Counted from the first letter of the stretch, positions 18,102 through 26,757 are shown. The stretch: DNA of 64,000 nt from Qipengyuania flava (GCF_019448255.1 NZ_CP080410.1:1054001-1118000), one strand, 5' to 3'. Numbers and translations: made by a program. The notes: a model not told the origin generated them from the letters alone.

Positions 18102-19721
18102 TCACTCCGCGCTTTCGTCGGCGTCGTCCTCTCTTTCCTTGGCGAGGGACTTGAGCACGGCACCAAGATCGACCGTGCGGCGGGGACGCCATTCGGTGCC
18201 TTCCTCGACCTCAGCCAGCTCGTCGAGATACCGCTGCGCGTCGTCGGCCATGCGCCCGCCGTGCGGGTTTGCGGCCACCGGCTGAAGGGTCCTGCGGGCA
18301 AGCGCTATCTTTCCTTCGCGCGCCTGCATCAGCCCTGCGTTCATCGCCAGGCTGCGATCAAAGGGCGAGAGCCGCGATGCGCGCTCGAGCGCGTGCCGTG
18401 CCGTTTCATTCGGCGCCGCCCCGCGCCTCACGAAGCTCTGGTAATAGTAGATCAGCGGGAGCGGATGATCCTGCTCCAGCCGGTTGAGCGCGGAGAAGGG
18501 TTTCATCGCCTGTGCGTACGCCGCGTCGGCATCCTCGGCGTCGCGGGCCTGCGCGAACAGCGCGTAGCCTTTCTGGACCAGCGCATTCTTGGACGCCGGG
18601 TCGATGGCGAGCGCCGCATCGGCGGCAGCAATGGCCTCGGTCAGATTGCCCGCGTCGTATTCGGCCTCGGCAAGTGCCGCCAGCACATCGGCATCCTGCG
18701 GATAGGCGGCGGCCACTTCGCGTGCGTCGATCAGGACTTCGTTGGCCTGTTCGCGCTTAACGCCGCGCTTCGAGCGCATGATAACCGGCATCATCTCGGC
18801 CATACCAGCGCTGACGGGCCGCACGATGACGGGATTGATGGTCAGGCGATCGGGCGCGATCACGAAGGCGTTCATCTTTCGCTGCTTGAGATATTCGTCG
18901 ACCTCGTGACCGAGCGCGTCGATATCGCCGAAGACGCTGCGTGCGGCATCGAGCGACGATTGCCCCGCCGCAATCCGGCGGGCGTAGTCGAGCAGCTGCC
19001 CCTTCCGCTCTTCGCTGAAGGTCAGGTAGTGGTAGAGCGCCCAGCTGCGGCCGTAGAAACTGTCGCGCTCCACCGTTCCACCGCGCTGCACGTTGCCGCG
19101 CTCGAACAGCTCTTCCATCGAGACTTTGGTCGCAAAGGCAAGTTCGCCGGCGCGATGGTTGGCCGCGCGGCCGAGATGAACCTCCCCATCGCGCATGAAG
19201 CGGGCCGAGGCGAAGAATTCCGCCCCGCCTTCGTCCATCCAGCGCGGCATGCCGAAACGCGCGCTACCGATCAGGAAATGGTGCGCGTATTCGTGCAGGA
19301 GGACGCGGAAGGAATGCCGCGGTTCGCCGTAGCTCGGCCTCACATCCGGCACGAACGCCACCGAACCTCCGGCGCGGGGCATGTAGAAGCCGCCAACGTT
19401 CTTCGTCTCGGCCAGCTTGCGCATCGATCGCGACCCGCCCACGGCGTAGATGGTGACACGGTTGGAGGGGCTCGGCTTTTCAACCTCGCGCCCGGTCACG
19501 AGCGACATGGCCGCGTGATACTTCTCCAGCGCCTCAGCAAAGCGCGCGAGGTCTTTCTCGCTGTCGTCGGCGTAGATGACGAAATGGTCGGATTCGGCGC
19601 GATGCCACGCGGCCTGCACGGGCAGGGCGAAGGCAAAAGCGACGAGCGCTACGAGAATACGGTACAAGGTTGCGACCCCCAATGAAATGATGCCGTCCCA
19701 CGATAGAAGAACGGCGGACAA
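18102..19721 (-). CDS. Exported HExxH metallopeptidase-like protein with TPR repeats
   Basis: The product is about 520–539 aa. A signal sequence (YRILVALVAFAFALPVQA) precedes a DUF1570-like peptidase region with VLLHEYAHHFLIGS (HExxH) near residue 143 and GMPRWMDEGGAEFFA, where a downstream Glu may complete a zinc site. The C-terminal half contains TPR-like helices (ANEVLIDAREVAAAYP, LAEAEYDAGNLTEAI, GYALFAQARDAED). The first codon at 19721 is TTG. Other TTG codons at residue 14 or 20 (19664) would place the signal peptide at the N-terminus, so the start is uncertain. Confidence 0.8.
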   Translation of the reverse strand: MSAVLLSWDGIISLGVATLYRILVALVAFAFALPVQAAWHRAESDHFVIYADDSEKDLARFAEALEKYHAAMSLVTGREVEKPSPSNRVTIYAVGGSRSMRKLAETKNVGGFYMPRAGGSVAFVPDVRPSYGEPRHSFRVLLHEYAHHFLIGSARFGMPRWMDEGGAEFFASARFMRDGEVHLGRAANHRAGELAFATKVSMEELFERGNVQRGGTVERDSFYGRSWALYHYLTFSEERKGQLLDYARRIAAGQSSLDAARSVFGDIDALGHEVDEYLKQRKMNAFVIAPDRLTINPVIVRPVSAGMAEMMPVIMRSKRGVKREQANEVLIDAREVAAAYPQDADVLAALAEAEYDAGNLTEAIAAADAALAIDPASKNALVQKGYALFAQARDAEDADAAYAQAMKPFSALNRLEQDHPLPLIYYYQSFVRRGAAPNETARHALERASRLSPFDRSLAMNAGLMQAREGKIALARRTLQPVAANPHGGRMADDAQRYLDELAEVEEGTEWRPRRTVDLGAVLKSLAKEREDDADESAE

Positions 19722-19738
19722 ATACTATTGTAAATGTA

Positions 19739-21592
19739 TCATCCGCTTGCGTTTTCTATGTACCGTGCGACATTTCTTTCCAGCACATCCATCGGGACAT
19801 TGCCGCCCAGGATGACCGCGTCGTTGAACGCCTTCATGTCATAGGCCGCGCCCAATTCCGCCTCGGCGCGGGCGCGCTGGTCGACGATGCGGCTGTGGCC
19901 AAGCTTGTAGCCCGTCGCCTGGCCGGGCCAGCTGCAATAGCGGTCCACTTCGCTTTCCACCTCGGCCGGCTTGCTGCCGTTGCGGGTGACGAAGAAATCG
20001 ACAGCGCGCGCCCGGCTCCATCCCTTGGCGTGAAGACCGGTATCGACGACCATGCGGCAGGCGCGGAAAGCTAGGCTTTGCAGGTAGCCGAGCCGCCCGA
20101 CGGTGAAATCGTCATAAGCGCCCAGCTCGTCCGCCAGCTGCTCGCCATACAGCGCCCAGCCTTCGCTGAAGGGATTGAAGGCCAGGATCGAGCGGATCAG
20201 CGGCAGGCGGTTCGAATATTCGCCCTCCCACACATGGCCGGGAATGGTCTCGTGATAGGTGAGATCGGCGAGGTCGTATTTGCGGTGGAGGTCGGTGGTG
20301 CGCAGGTTGATCCAGAAGCGCCCCGGGATGGTGCCGTCCTTGCTGCCCGCCCCGCCATAGGCGCCCGGCGCGCCGACTTCTTCGGCCACCGGGATGCGCA
20401 CGACTTCCATGTTGGGATCGACCAGCGTGTTGAAGGCGCGCGGCATCTGCGCCTTGATCCACTCCACCCGGTCCCAGATGAATGCCATGATCTCCTCGCG
20501 CCCGGGATCGCCCTCGGCGAATTTGTAGCGGGGGTCGGCGGCGAGCGCCTGCATGCGCTCGCCCACCGAGCCGCTGGTATAGCCGATGGAGCGCAGGATC
20601 GGATCCATGCGGGCGTGAAGCGCCTCGAGTTCTTCGAGCCCCTGCTGGTGAACCTCGTCGGGCGACAGGCGCGTGGTCGTGCTGGAGCGCAGCGCCCAGG
20701 CGTAGAATTCGTCGCCGCGCGGGCGGGCGGACATGCCGGGATCGTCCGTCGCCACGGAGCGCTCGGCGCGCAATTCTTCGAGCTGGCGGGTCAGCGCCTC
20801 TGCGATCGGCCCGCTTTCGAGGGTCTTGGCGCGGTTGGCGTGGCTTTCGGGCATGCCTTTGGCAGCGAGCTTGCCCCGCAGGTCATCGGCAAACAGCTCG
20901 CCCTTGCCGGCGCTGGCGACGGTCTGTTCCATCTGGCGCATGGCCTTGTCGAGCAGGAAGGAAGGCGGAACCACGCCCATCTCGCGCGCGGCACGGATAC
21001 GGGCGAGCTCGCCATCGAACACGGCGGGCATCTGCTCCATGCGCTCGATATAGGCGTCGGCATCGTCGCCGTTCTCGACCTTGTGGTTCGACTGCATGAA
21101 GCGCGGCAGCGCGAGGTATTCGCCCACGTTTTGGATGACGACATAGGGCGCTGTGCGCCAGTTACCGACAGGCGTGTCGCCATAGGGCAGGGCGAACCCG
21201 TCGAGCGCGAGGTCGTAGGCGCTTTCGACCACATCGAGATTGGTCAGCGTTTCGCTTTCGAGGCCCTCGCGCGGATAGGCGCGCACGCGTTCGAGGTCGC
21301 GGCGCAGCGTGGCGGCGTAGGCTTGCTGGCCTTCGGGTGACTGGTCTTCGAGCAGACCGCGCAGCGAGGCGTAGCGGCCGGTGTCGACCCCCAGCGCCGT
21401 GGCCCGCTCCGGCTCGTGGCCGAGGAGATTGTAGCCGACCACTTCAAGCAGGCGTTCCGCTCCAATGGCCCGCGCCTGCGTGACCGCTTCGGGGCGGGGG
21501 GCGTTGGCGCAACCGGTCAGGGCAAGGGCGGAGGTTGCGCCGAGCCCGGCGAGGGCTTGGCGGCGGGTGATGGCGGTCTGCTCTATGCTCAT
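19739..21592 (-). CDS. DUF885 peptidase-like Tat/lipoprotein
   Basis: The 617-aa protein is a predicted exported lipoprotein. MSIEQTAITRRQALAGLG carries a twin-arginine motif and LALTGCAN is a lipobox. The body is a DUF885 protein, related to M32/carboxypeptidase Taq-like helical metalloproteins, with the family motif YHETIPGHVWEGEYSNRL near residue 450 and FSEGWALYGEQLADELG near 488. These give the zinc-binding H-E-x-x-x-H and Glu. ATG 21592 starts the Tat signal. It follows the previous peptidase with a 17-bp gap, but the AT-rich gap suggests separate promoters. Confidence 0.88.
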   Translation of the reverse strand: MSIEQTAITRRQALAGLGATSALALTGCANAPRPEAVTQARAIGAERLLEVVGYNLLGHEPERATALGVDTGRYASLRGLLEDQSPEGQQAYAATLRRDLERVRAYPREGLESETLTNLDVVESAYDLALDGFALPYGDTPVGNWRTAPYVVIQNVGEYLALPRFMQSNHKVENGDDADAYIERMEQMPAVFDGELARIRAAREMGVVPPSFLLDKAMRQMEQTVASAGKGELFADDLRGKLAAKGMPESHANRAKTLESGPIAEALTRQLEELRAERSVATDDPGMSARPRGDEFYAWALRSSTTTRLSPDEVHQQGLEELEALHARMDPILRSIGYTSGSVGERMQALAADPRYKFAEGDPGREEIMAFIWDRVEWIKAQMPRAFNTLVDPNMEVVRIPVAEEVGAPGAYGGAGSKDGTIPGRFWINLRTTDLHRKYDLADLTYHETIPGHVWEGEYSNRLPLIRSILAFNPFSEGWALYGEQLADELGAYDDFTVGRLGYLQSLAFRACRMVVDTGLHAKGWSRARAVDFFVTRNGSKPAEVESEVDRYCSWPGQATGYKLGHSRIVDQRARAEAELGAAYDMKAFNDAVILGGNVPMDVLERNVARYIENASG

Positions 21593-21658
21593 GCCAGCCC
21601 GTGTGCGGTGCGCGCGCAGGGCTGTCAAATGCCGCACGAGGACAGTATGGGAGGACGC

Positions 21659-21868
21659 ATGCTCGATGCCGTCCTTTCCATCACCGTCCTTGCCGCGATC
21701 CTGCTGGTGCTGGGTGCCTTCTTCCTGTGGCGCCGTACCGGCAATGTGAAGAACGCGCTGCTCATGGTGCTGCTCGCCGTGGTGGCCCTGATGAACGTCG
21801 CCATCTGGACCTTGCCCGATGCGAGCGGCGAGGTCCCGCTCGACAAGATCGAGCAGGACGCGCGCTAA
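21659..21868 (+). CDS. 69-aa membrane protein
   Basis: ATG 21659 is preceded by GGGAGGACGC, a strong ribosome site. The product begins MLDAVLSITVLAAILLVLGA, continues as a second helix (ALLMVLLAVVALMNVAIWTL), and ends with a charged tail PLDKIEQDAR. Two membrane helices with a basic RRTGNVKN loop are predicted. An earlier ATG at about 21630 lacks a ribosome site. The function is unknown. It is divergent from the DUF885 gene and convergent with tonB. Confidence 0.7.
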   Translation: MLDAVLSITVLAAILLVLGAFFLWRRTGNVKNALLMVLLAVVALMNVAIWTLPDASGEVPLDKIEQDAR

Positions 21869-21875
21869 TCCCCGC

Positions 21876-22541
21876 CTATTCGGGCACCTGCCACAGCACC
21901 GATCCGGTGTAGCTGCCCGCTACCGCTTCGCCATTGCCGCCGCGTGCCGGTTCGAACCGCGCGCGCTTGGTAACGAGGCGGCAGGTGGCTGCGTCGAGCT
22001 CGCCGTGCCCGGTAGAGCCGGTGACGGTGCAGCCGGTCACGCGGCCGTTGGCGGCAATCTCCAGCCGGAAGGTGGCAAGGCCGGTGAGGTCCTTGCGTAT
22101 CCACGAGGGGCGGTAGTCGTCATTCGACAGCCACGCACCGGGATTGTTGCGCGGTTTGGCCGCAACCGGGTTGAAACTCGGCGCGGGGGTCGGCTTGGGA
22201 AGCTCAACGCCGAGGCCGGGCGAGGGCTTGGGCAGCGGGATGATCAAATCCGTTGAGGGAATGATCGGCGCTGTCGTGTCGAGGTCGAACTTGGGCTGCG
22301 GGATGTGAACCAGCGGCTCGGTCGGCTGCGTTGGCCTCGCTTCGACCGGATCGGCTGGCGGCTCAGGCGGGGGCGGCGGTGTCAGCGGGATATCGCGGAC
22401 CTCCCAGGGCTTATCCACCTCGGCAATGACGCCCGTCACGGTAAGCCCGGTCACCAAGAGCGCCCCGACAGCGGCGTGCACACCGATCACGGCGGCCATG
22501 CTGGCGGGCGACGGCCTGCGGGTCTGATCGACAAAGGACAT
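21876..22541 (-). CDS. TonB-family energy transducer
   Basis: The protein (221 aa) has an N-terminal membrane anchor (SMAAVIGVHAAVGALLVTGL), a proline-rich periplasmic linker from about residue 53 to 135 with repeated PPPPPE and PKPTPAP blocks, and a TonB C-terminal domain (~145–221, GLATFRLEIAANGRVTGCTV). It spans the periplasm to energise outer-membrane receptors. No exbB/exbD or receptor gene is adjacent, so it is a solitary TonB. A 12-bp palindrome lies about 53 bp upstream. Confidence 0.9.
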   Translation of the reverse strand: MSFVDQTRRPSPASMAAVIGVHAAVGALLVTGLTVTGVIAEVDKPWEVRDIPLTPPPPPEPPADPVEARPTQPTEPLVHIPQPKFDLDTTAPIIPSTDLIIPLPKPSPGLGVELPKPTPAPSFNPVAAKPRNNPGAWLSNDDYRPSWIRKDLTGLATFRLEIAANGRVTGCTVTGSTGHGELDAATCRLVTKRARFEPARGGNGEAVAGSYTGSVLWQVPE

Positions 22542-22593
22542 GGGGTTTCTCCTCTTCCATTTGCGGAGGCGTTTGCGACCTCTCGTTTGTGCA

Positions 22594-22605
22594 ATGTTAC
22601 AACAT
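22594..22605. promoter_or_regulatory. Palindrome ATGTT-AC-AACAT upstream of tonB
   Basis: A perfect 5-bp inverted repeat with a 2-bp centre lies about 53 bp before the TonB start. The identical 12-mer occurs at 31334–31345 before the DUF4349 lipoprotein gene. The recognising regulator is unknown. Confidence 0.4.
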
Positions 22606-22694
22606 AACAGGAAAAGGAAAAGCGTTTTCGCGTTGCATTCCGCAACCTTAGCCGGTTTCGAAGGCCGGGTGCGGGGCGGAAAGCCCCGTGTTCG

Positions 22695-23351
22695 TCAGGT
22701 GATCGGGCAGCTCGGGTCGAGGCGGAAGTCGAGATAATTGTCGACCGACTTCATCAGCTCTGCCTGCTCATTTTCGAAGAAGTGGTTTGCGCGAGGAATT
22801 TCCTCGTGATGCACCGTAATGTGCTTCTGCGTGCGCAATTTCTCGACGAGCTTGGTCACCGCCTGCGGCTGGACGACCGTGTCCTGCGCGCCGTGGATGA
22901 AGATGCCGCTGGCAGGGCAGGGCGCGAGGAAGGAGAAGTCGTACATGCTCGCCGGCGCGCCGATCGAAATCCAGCCGCGGATTTCCGGGCGACGCATGAG
23001 AAGCTGCATGCCGATGAGCGCGCCGAAGCTGACGCCGGCGACCCAGGTGGTCTGCGCTTCGGGATGGACCTGCTGCACCCAGTCGAGCGCGCTGGCCGCG
23101 TCCGACAGCTCGCCAATGCCGTTGTCGAAGCTGCCCTGGCTGCGACCCACGCCGCGGAAGTTGAAGCGCAGCGTGGCAAAGCCGCGGTTGACGAAGGTCT
23201 TGTAGAGACGCTGCGTCATCTGCTCGTTCATCGTGCCGCCGCCCTGCGGGTGCGGGTGCAGGATCATCGCCACTGGTGCGCGCGGGCGCGGGGCGGGGGA
23301 GAAACGGCCTTCGAGGCGGCCTTCGGGGCCGGGAAAGATCACGGTCGGCAT
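22695..23351 (-). CDS. Alpha/beta hydrolase, short esterase type
   Basis: The 218-aa protein begins MPTVIFPGPEGRLEGRF. Marks are HPHPQGGGTMNEQMT (oxyanion region), FRGVGRSQGSFDNGIGE, the nucleophile elbow GVSFGALIG near residue 106 (Ser108) and a C-terminal RANHFFEN His. These mark a small serine hydrolase of the COG2945 type; the substrate is unknown. The longer upstream frame (to 23447) has no family character, and ATG 23351 was chosen. No clear Shine-Dalgarno was seen. It is divergent from the Fe-S operon. Confidence 0.85.
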   Translation of the reverse strand: MPTVIFPGPEGRLEGRFSPAPRPRAPVAMILHPHPQGGGTMNEQMTQRLYKTFVNRGFATLRFNFRGVGRSQGSFDNGIGELSDAASALDWVQQVHPEAQTTWVAGVSFGALIGMQLLMRRPEIRGWISIGAPASMYDFSFLAPCPASGIFIHGAQDTVVQPQAVTKLVEKLRTQKHITVHHEEIPRANHFFENEQAELMKSVDNYLDFRLDPSCPIT

Positions 23352-23429
23352 GGGAGGTGTACCCTGGTCGAAATGTCGGAGCGCTTGCGCCCGATAAGGC
23401 TTTGCGCGAAGTGGCGCGCTATATAGGGT

Positions 23430-24494
23430 TTGCCTGCCAAATCGCAATCATTTCGAGACCGTACCATTCCGGACCGCATCTACCTCGACCACGCCGCCAC
23501 CACCCCGCTACGCCCCGAAGCGCGCGCCGCGATGGAGGAAGGCTTCGCGCTGTGGGCCAATCCGAGCAGCCCGCATGCCGAAGGTCGCAAGGCGCGCAGC
23601 CTGCTGGAAGACGCGCGCGAAAGGGTGAAGGGGGCGCTCGGCTGGGAGGGCGAGGTGATCTTCACCTCCGGCGCGAGCGAGGCGGCGGCGCTTGCGCTCG
23701 ACAGGGCCAAGGCCGGCGCGCGGCTGGTGTCGGCGGTGGAGCATGACTGCATCCTGCAAGCCGTGCCTGACGCCGAGCGCGTGGCCGTGCGACCCGATGG
23801 CGCGCTCGACCTCGAAGTGCTCACCGAAGCGGTGCAGCGCGAACGGCCGTTGGTGGCGGTGCAGCATGTAAACTCGGAGACGGGCAACCGGCAGGATCTC
23901 GCGGCCATTGCCGGTATCGTCGGTCAGGCGGGCGGCCTGCTTCTGGCCGATTGCGCGCAGAGCGCGGGCAAGTTCGCGCTCCCGCCTTGCGACATGGCCA
24001 TTGTCTCGGCGCACAAGTTCGGCGGGCCCATCGGTATCGGCGCGCTGCTGGTGCGCGACTACGCCCTGCTTGTGGCGAGTGGAGGGCACGAGCGCGGCTA
24101 TCGGCGCGGAACAGAGAACCTGCCCGGCGCGCTGGGCATGGCCGCAGCGCTGGAGGCGGCCGGGGACCCCTATCTCGACCCGGATATCGCGGCGCCGCTC
24201 GAAAGCCTATCCGGCAGCCTCACTCTCGATACGCCCACGCCCTACATCCGCGCCATCGCCATGCCCAACATGAGCGCCAGCGCGCAGGTCATGCGCCTCG
24301 ACATGGCGGGGATCTCGGTCTCGCAAGGTTCGGCCTGTTCCTCCGGCACCATGAAGACCAGCCGCGTGCTTGAGGCGATGCAGGTCCCGCCCGAAATCGC
24401 GGCCAACACGATCCGCGTCTCGCTCGGCTGGAACACGACGCGCGAAGAGGTGGAACGCTTCTGCGAGCTATGGCTTGAGATGGCGAAGGCATGA
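23430..24494 (+). CDS. Cysteine desulfurase family protein, paralogue 1
   Basis: The PLP enzyme (354 aa, TTG start) has a type V aminotransferase fold. IYLDHAATTPLRPEARAAM is the N-terminal substrate loop, SAHKFGGPIGIGALLV holds the PLP lysine and SQGSACSSG the mobile active-site cysteine. It would release sulfur from cysteine for Fe-S cluster or thio-modification. It starts the four-gene operon and overlaps the next gene by 4 nt. Sequence beyond the conserved blocks differs from its downstream paralogue (24745), so they may have different partners. Confidence 0.9.
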   Translation: MPAKSQSFRDRTIPDRIYLDHAATTPLRPEARAAMEEGFALWANPSSPHAEGRKARSLLEDARERVKGALGWEGEVIFTSGASEAAALALDRAKAGARLVSAVEHDCILQAVPDAERVAVRPDGALDLEVLTEAVQRERPLVAVQHVNSETGNRQDLAAIAGIVGQAGGLLLADCAQSAGKFALPPCDMAIVSAHKFGGPIGIGALLVRDYALLVASGGHERGYRRGTENLPGALGMAAALEAAGDPYLDPDIAAPLESLSGSLTLDTPTPYIRAIAMPNMSASAQVMRLDMAGISVSQGSACSSGTMKTSRVLEAMQVPPEIAANTIRVSLGWNTTREEVERFCELWLEMAKA

Positions 24495-24748
24495 CCCAAA
24501 CCTTTTGGACCTGCTATCTGCGTATCTGCCAGTTTGCAGTCGTCGTACCGCTGGTCGAGTACTTAGCGTTCCGGACGATTTGGGCCTTGCCATTCGTGCT
24601 AGCCATGCTCGTCTTTCCGGTCCTCGCCTTGAAATGCCGGTCGTGTGGTCTGCATGCCTATGATCATCGCATCGCCACACATTTTCGCGGAGCCGAGACG
24701 CTGAGAAACTGTCCTCATTGCCAAGATCCCATGGTGGAACAGGCATGA
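24491..24748 (+). CDS. 85-aa membrane protein with two CxxC pairs
   Basis: The frame lies exactly between the two desulfurase genes and overlaps each by 4 nt. Two hydrophobic stretches (~13–30 and 32–48, ending LVFPVLALK) precede a cytosolic C-terminal part with C-R-S-C and C-P-H-C pairs about 25 residues apart, a zinc-ribbon-like or Fe-S spacing. The DNA is visibly less GC-rich than its neighbours. No known family was recognised. Its position suggests a role with the sulfur operon, but a recent insertion is as likely. Confidence 0.65.
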   Translation: MTQTFWTCYLRICQFAVVVPLVEYLAFRTIWALPFVLAMLVFPVLALKCRSCGLHAYDHRIATHFRGAETLRNCPHCQDPMVEQA

Positions 24749-25821
24749 TCTACCTCGACTACCAGGCCACGACCCCGCTTGCCCCCGAAGCGCGCGATGC
24801 GATGATGCGCTGGCTCGACGGGCCGGGCGGCACCGGCTTCGGCAACCCGCATTCCGCGCACCGCATGGGCCGGCAGGCCAAGGCCGCGATCGAACTGGCG
24901 CGCGACCAGGTCGCCGCGCTGTTTCCCGCAGGCGGCCGGGTGATTTTCACCAGCGGCGCGACCGAGGCGCTCAACCTCGCCATTCGCGGTTCGGGGCAGG
25001 GCGGCACCGTGTCCTATTCCGCGATCGAGCATTCGGCGGTGGGCGACACGGCGCAGGCTGCGGGCAAGAGCCATGTGCTCAACGTCGCCAACACCGGCCA
25101 GTGCAACACCAAGCAGGACCTGCCCGCCGACACGCGGCTGGTCTGCGTCATGCAGGTCAACAACGAAATCGGCACCATCCAGCCGACGCTTGAATGGCAC
25201 CGCAAGGCCAAGGGCGCGGGCGCGCTGTTCCTGTGCGATGCGGTGCAGGCCTATGGCCGGATCGAGGTGACCAGCGCCGACATGCTCGCGATTTCCGCGC
25301 ACAAGTTTCACGGCCCCAAGGGCGTGGGCGCGCTGTGGGTGCGCGACGGGGTGGACCTGGCCGAGGTGCAGACCGGCGGTGGCCAGGAATTCGGGCTTCG
25401 TTCGGGCACGCTCAGCCCGGCGCTGATCGCCGGAATGGGCGCGGCGGCGGCCGAAGCGAAAGAGCGCATGGAGCAGGACCGCGATCATGTGGAAGCGCTC
25501 TGGAACCGGGCGCGCGAGCTGTTTGCCGACTGGACGCTCAACGGCAGTGAGGACGCGCGCTGGCACGGCAATCTCAACATCCGCCGCGACGGGCTCGATG
25601 TGGGCCGCCTGATGAGCGAGGTGCGCGACGTGATGTTCAGCGCGGGCAGCGCCTGCGCCAGCGGATCGGGCCGGCCCAGCCACGTGCTGAAAGCCATCGG
25701 CCTTTCCGACAAGCAGGCGAAAAGCTCTATCCGGATCGGTTTCGGGCGCTACACCACCCTGGAAGACATCGAACAGGCGGCCGCGACAATCAACGCCGCA
25801 GCAAAGGTGCAGGACTTGTGA
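24745..25821 (+). CDS. Cysteine desulfurase, paralogue 2 (IscS/NifS-like)
   Basis: From ATG 24745 it is 358 aa: MIYLDYQATTPLAPEARDAM, IFTSGATEALNLAI, the PLP lysine in AISAHKFHGPKGVGALWV, and the cysteine loop SAGSACASGSGRPSHVLKA. The order of motifs matches a classical NifS/IscS. It lacks an iscU or iscA neighbour here, but a ferredoxin gene follows with 4-nt overlap. It would supply sulfur to Fe-S assembly or tRNA thiolation. Confidence 0.93.
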   Translation: MIYLDYQATTPLAPEARDAMMRWLDGPGGTGFGNPHSAHRMGRQAKAAIELARDQVAALFPAGGRVIFTSGATEALNLAIRGSGQGGTVSYSAIEHSAVGDTAQAAGKSHVLNVANTGQCNTKQDLPADTRLVCVMQVNNEIGTIQPTLEWHRKAKGAGALFLCDAVQAYGRIEVTSADMLAISAHKFHGPKGVGALWVRDGVDLAEVQTGGGQEFGLRSGTLSPALIAGMGAAAAEAKERMEQDRDHVEALWNRARELFADWTLNGSEDARWHGNLNIRRDGLDVGRLMSEVRDVMFSAGSACASGSGRPSHVLKAIGLSDKQAKSSIRIGFGRYTTLEDIEQAAATINAAAKVQDL

Positions 25822-26147
25822 AAATCGCGTTTGAAACCTCCGGCGGCGAAACCGTGACGGCCGAGGCCGAGCCGGGCGACAACCTCTTGCGCGTGGCGCA
25901 GGGCGCGGGCCTGCCGCTGGAAGGGACCTGCGAGGGCCAGATGGCCTGTTCCACCTGCCACGTGATCGTCGCCGACGAATGGTTCGGCCGACTGGAAGAG
26001 GCGAGCGAGGAAGAAGAGGACATGCTCGACCTTGCCGCCGGCGTTGCCCGCACCAGCCGCCTCTCCTGCCAGATCGAGCTGACGGCGGAGATGGACGGTC
26101 TCACCGTGCGCATTCCCGCCGAGAGCCACGATATGCGGCGGTTCTAA
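25818..26147 (+). CDS. 2Fe-2S ferredoxin, adrenodoxin type
   Basis: The protein (109 aa, GTG start 25818) is a plant/vertebrate-type ferredoxin of the adrenodoxin/Isc-Fdx group. Cluster cysteines are in CEGQMACSTCHVIV and the distal LSCQIEL; the acidic block EEASEEEEDMLDLA is the usual partner-binding helix. Adrenodoxin-type ferredoxins donate electrons during cluster assembly, which suits the overlap with the desulfurase gene. It converges on the MarR gene, whose stop overlaps its last bases. Confidence 0.94.
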   Translation: MKIAFETSGGETVTAEAEPGDNLLRVAQGAGLPLEGTCEGQMACSTCHVIVADEWFGRLEEASEEEEDMLDLAAGVARTSRLSCQIELTAEMDGLTVRIPAESHDMRRF

Positions 26148-26653
26148 GCCGCTTCCTCGCGGAAGTCGGCGGGTATCGGACAGGTATGGCAAACGCTGTC
26201 GTCGCACAGGCGGCACAGGCGGCAACGTTCGGCATCGGGCGGATCCATCGCCGTCAGCATCTTGTGAAGCAGCCCGGCAAGAGCCTCATCGTCTTCGGGC
26301 GACAACCCATCCAGCATGGGACGGATCGCGGCCAGGCGGCCCTTCAGCAAGGCTTCGCGCTTGGCGTGCCCTGCCTCGGTAAGGTGAAGGGCAACCGAGC
26401 GCTTGTCCTCGCCCTTGCGTCGCTCGACAAGGCCGTCGGCTGCGAGCCGATCGACTAGGCGTACTGCGCCTGGATGTGAGAGGTTTAGTGTACGCCTGAG
26501 CTGTTCGTTGGTGGGGCCGAAGCCGTAACCGATCACGACGATGGCGGCCGGCGATTCCCCGACATGGTTGAGAATCTCGCGCGCGGCGTCCTCAATCCGG
26601 TTGGCGATGGCGAGGGAGACGACGCCCAGTAAGTTGGCGGTGTAATCGGACAT
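26144..26653 (-). CDS. MarR-family regulator with a five-cysteine C-terminal tail
   Basis: The 169-aa repressor-like protein has a wHTH with NEQLRRTLNLSHPGAVRLVDRL and the wing DGLVERRKGEDKRSVALHLT. After the MarR fold comes CRLCRLCDDSVCHTC (C-x2-C-x2-C-x4-C-x2-C with His), a likely zinc or Fe-S/redox site not part of the standard MarR domain. ATG 26653 (MSDYTANLL) is chosen; a frame to 26713 runs through the operator. Two strong palindromes separate it from the divergent gene, so autorepression and control of that gene are inferred. Confidence 0.88.
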   Translation of the reverse strand: MSDYTANLLGVVSLAIANRIEDAAREILNHVGESPAAIVVIGYGFGPTNEQLRRTLNLSHPGAVRLVDRLAADGLVERRKGEDKRSVALHLTEAGHAKREALLKGRLAAIRPMLDGLSPEDDEALAGLLHKMLTAMDPPDAERCRLCRLCDDSVCHTCPIPADFREEAA

Positions 26654-26664
26654 AACTCGGTGCT

Positions 26665-26683
26665 TATGTGCGGAATGCACATA
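26665..26683. promoter_or_regulatory. Operator O1: TATGTGC-5-GCACATA
   Basis: This perfect 7-bp inverted repeat with a 5-bp spacer starts 12 bp upstream of the MarR ATG. The same half-site TATGTGC occurs in O2, so one regulator, probably the adjacent MarR protein, should bind both. Confidence 0.65.
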
Positions 26684-26690
26684 TTTCAAC

Positions 26691-26716
26691 TTGACGATAT
26701 GTGCGCTGCGCACATA
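26691..26716 (+). promoter_or_regulatory. Promoter with embedded operator O2 (TATGTGCGC-T-GCGCACATA)
   Basis: A TTGACG -35-like hexamer at 26691–26696 is followed by a 9-bp inverted repeat (26698–26716) around a single T. An ATAAAT -10-like hexamer lies at about 26714–26719. The palindrome fills the spacer, so a bound repressor would block the plus-strand promoter of the SnoaL-like gene at 26758. Confidence 0.65.
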
Positions 26717-26757
26717 AATTCCTTTCTACACGCTGTTCGCGGCGCAAGGGAAAGGAA

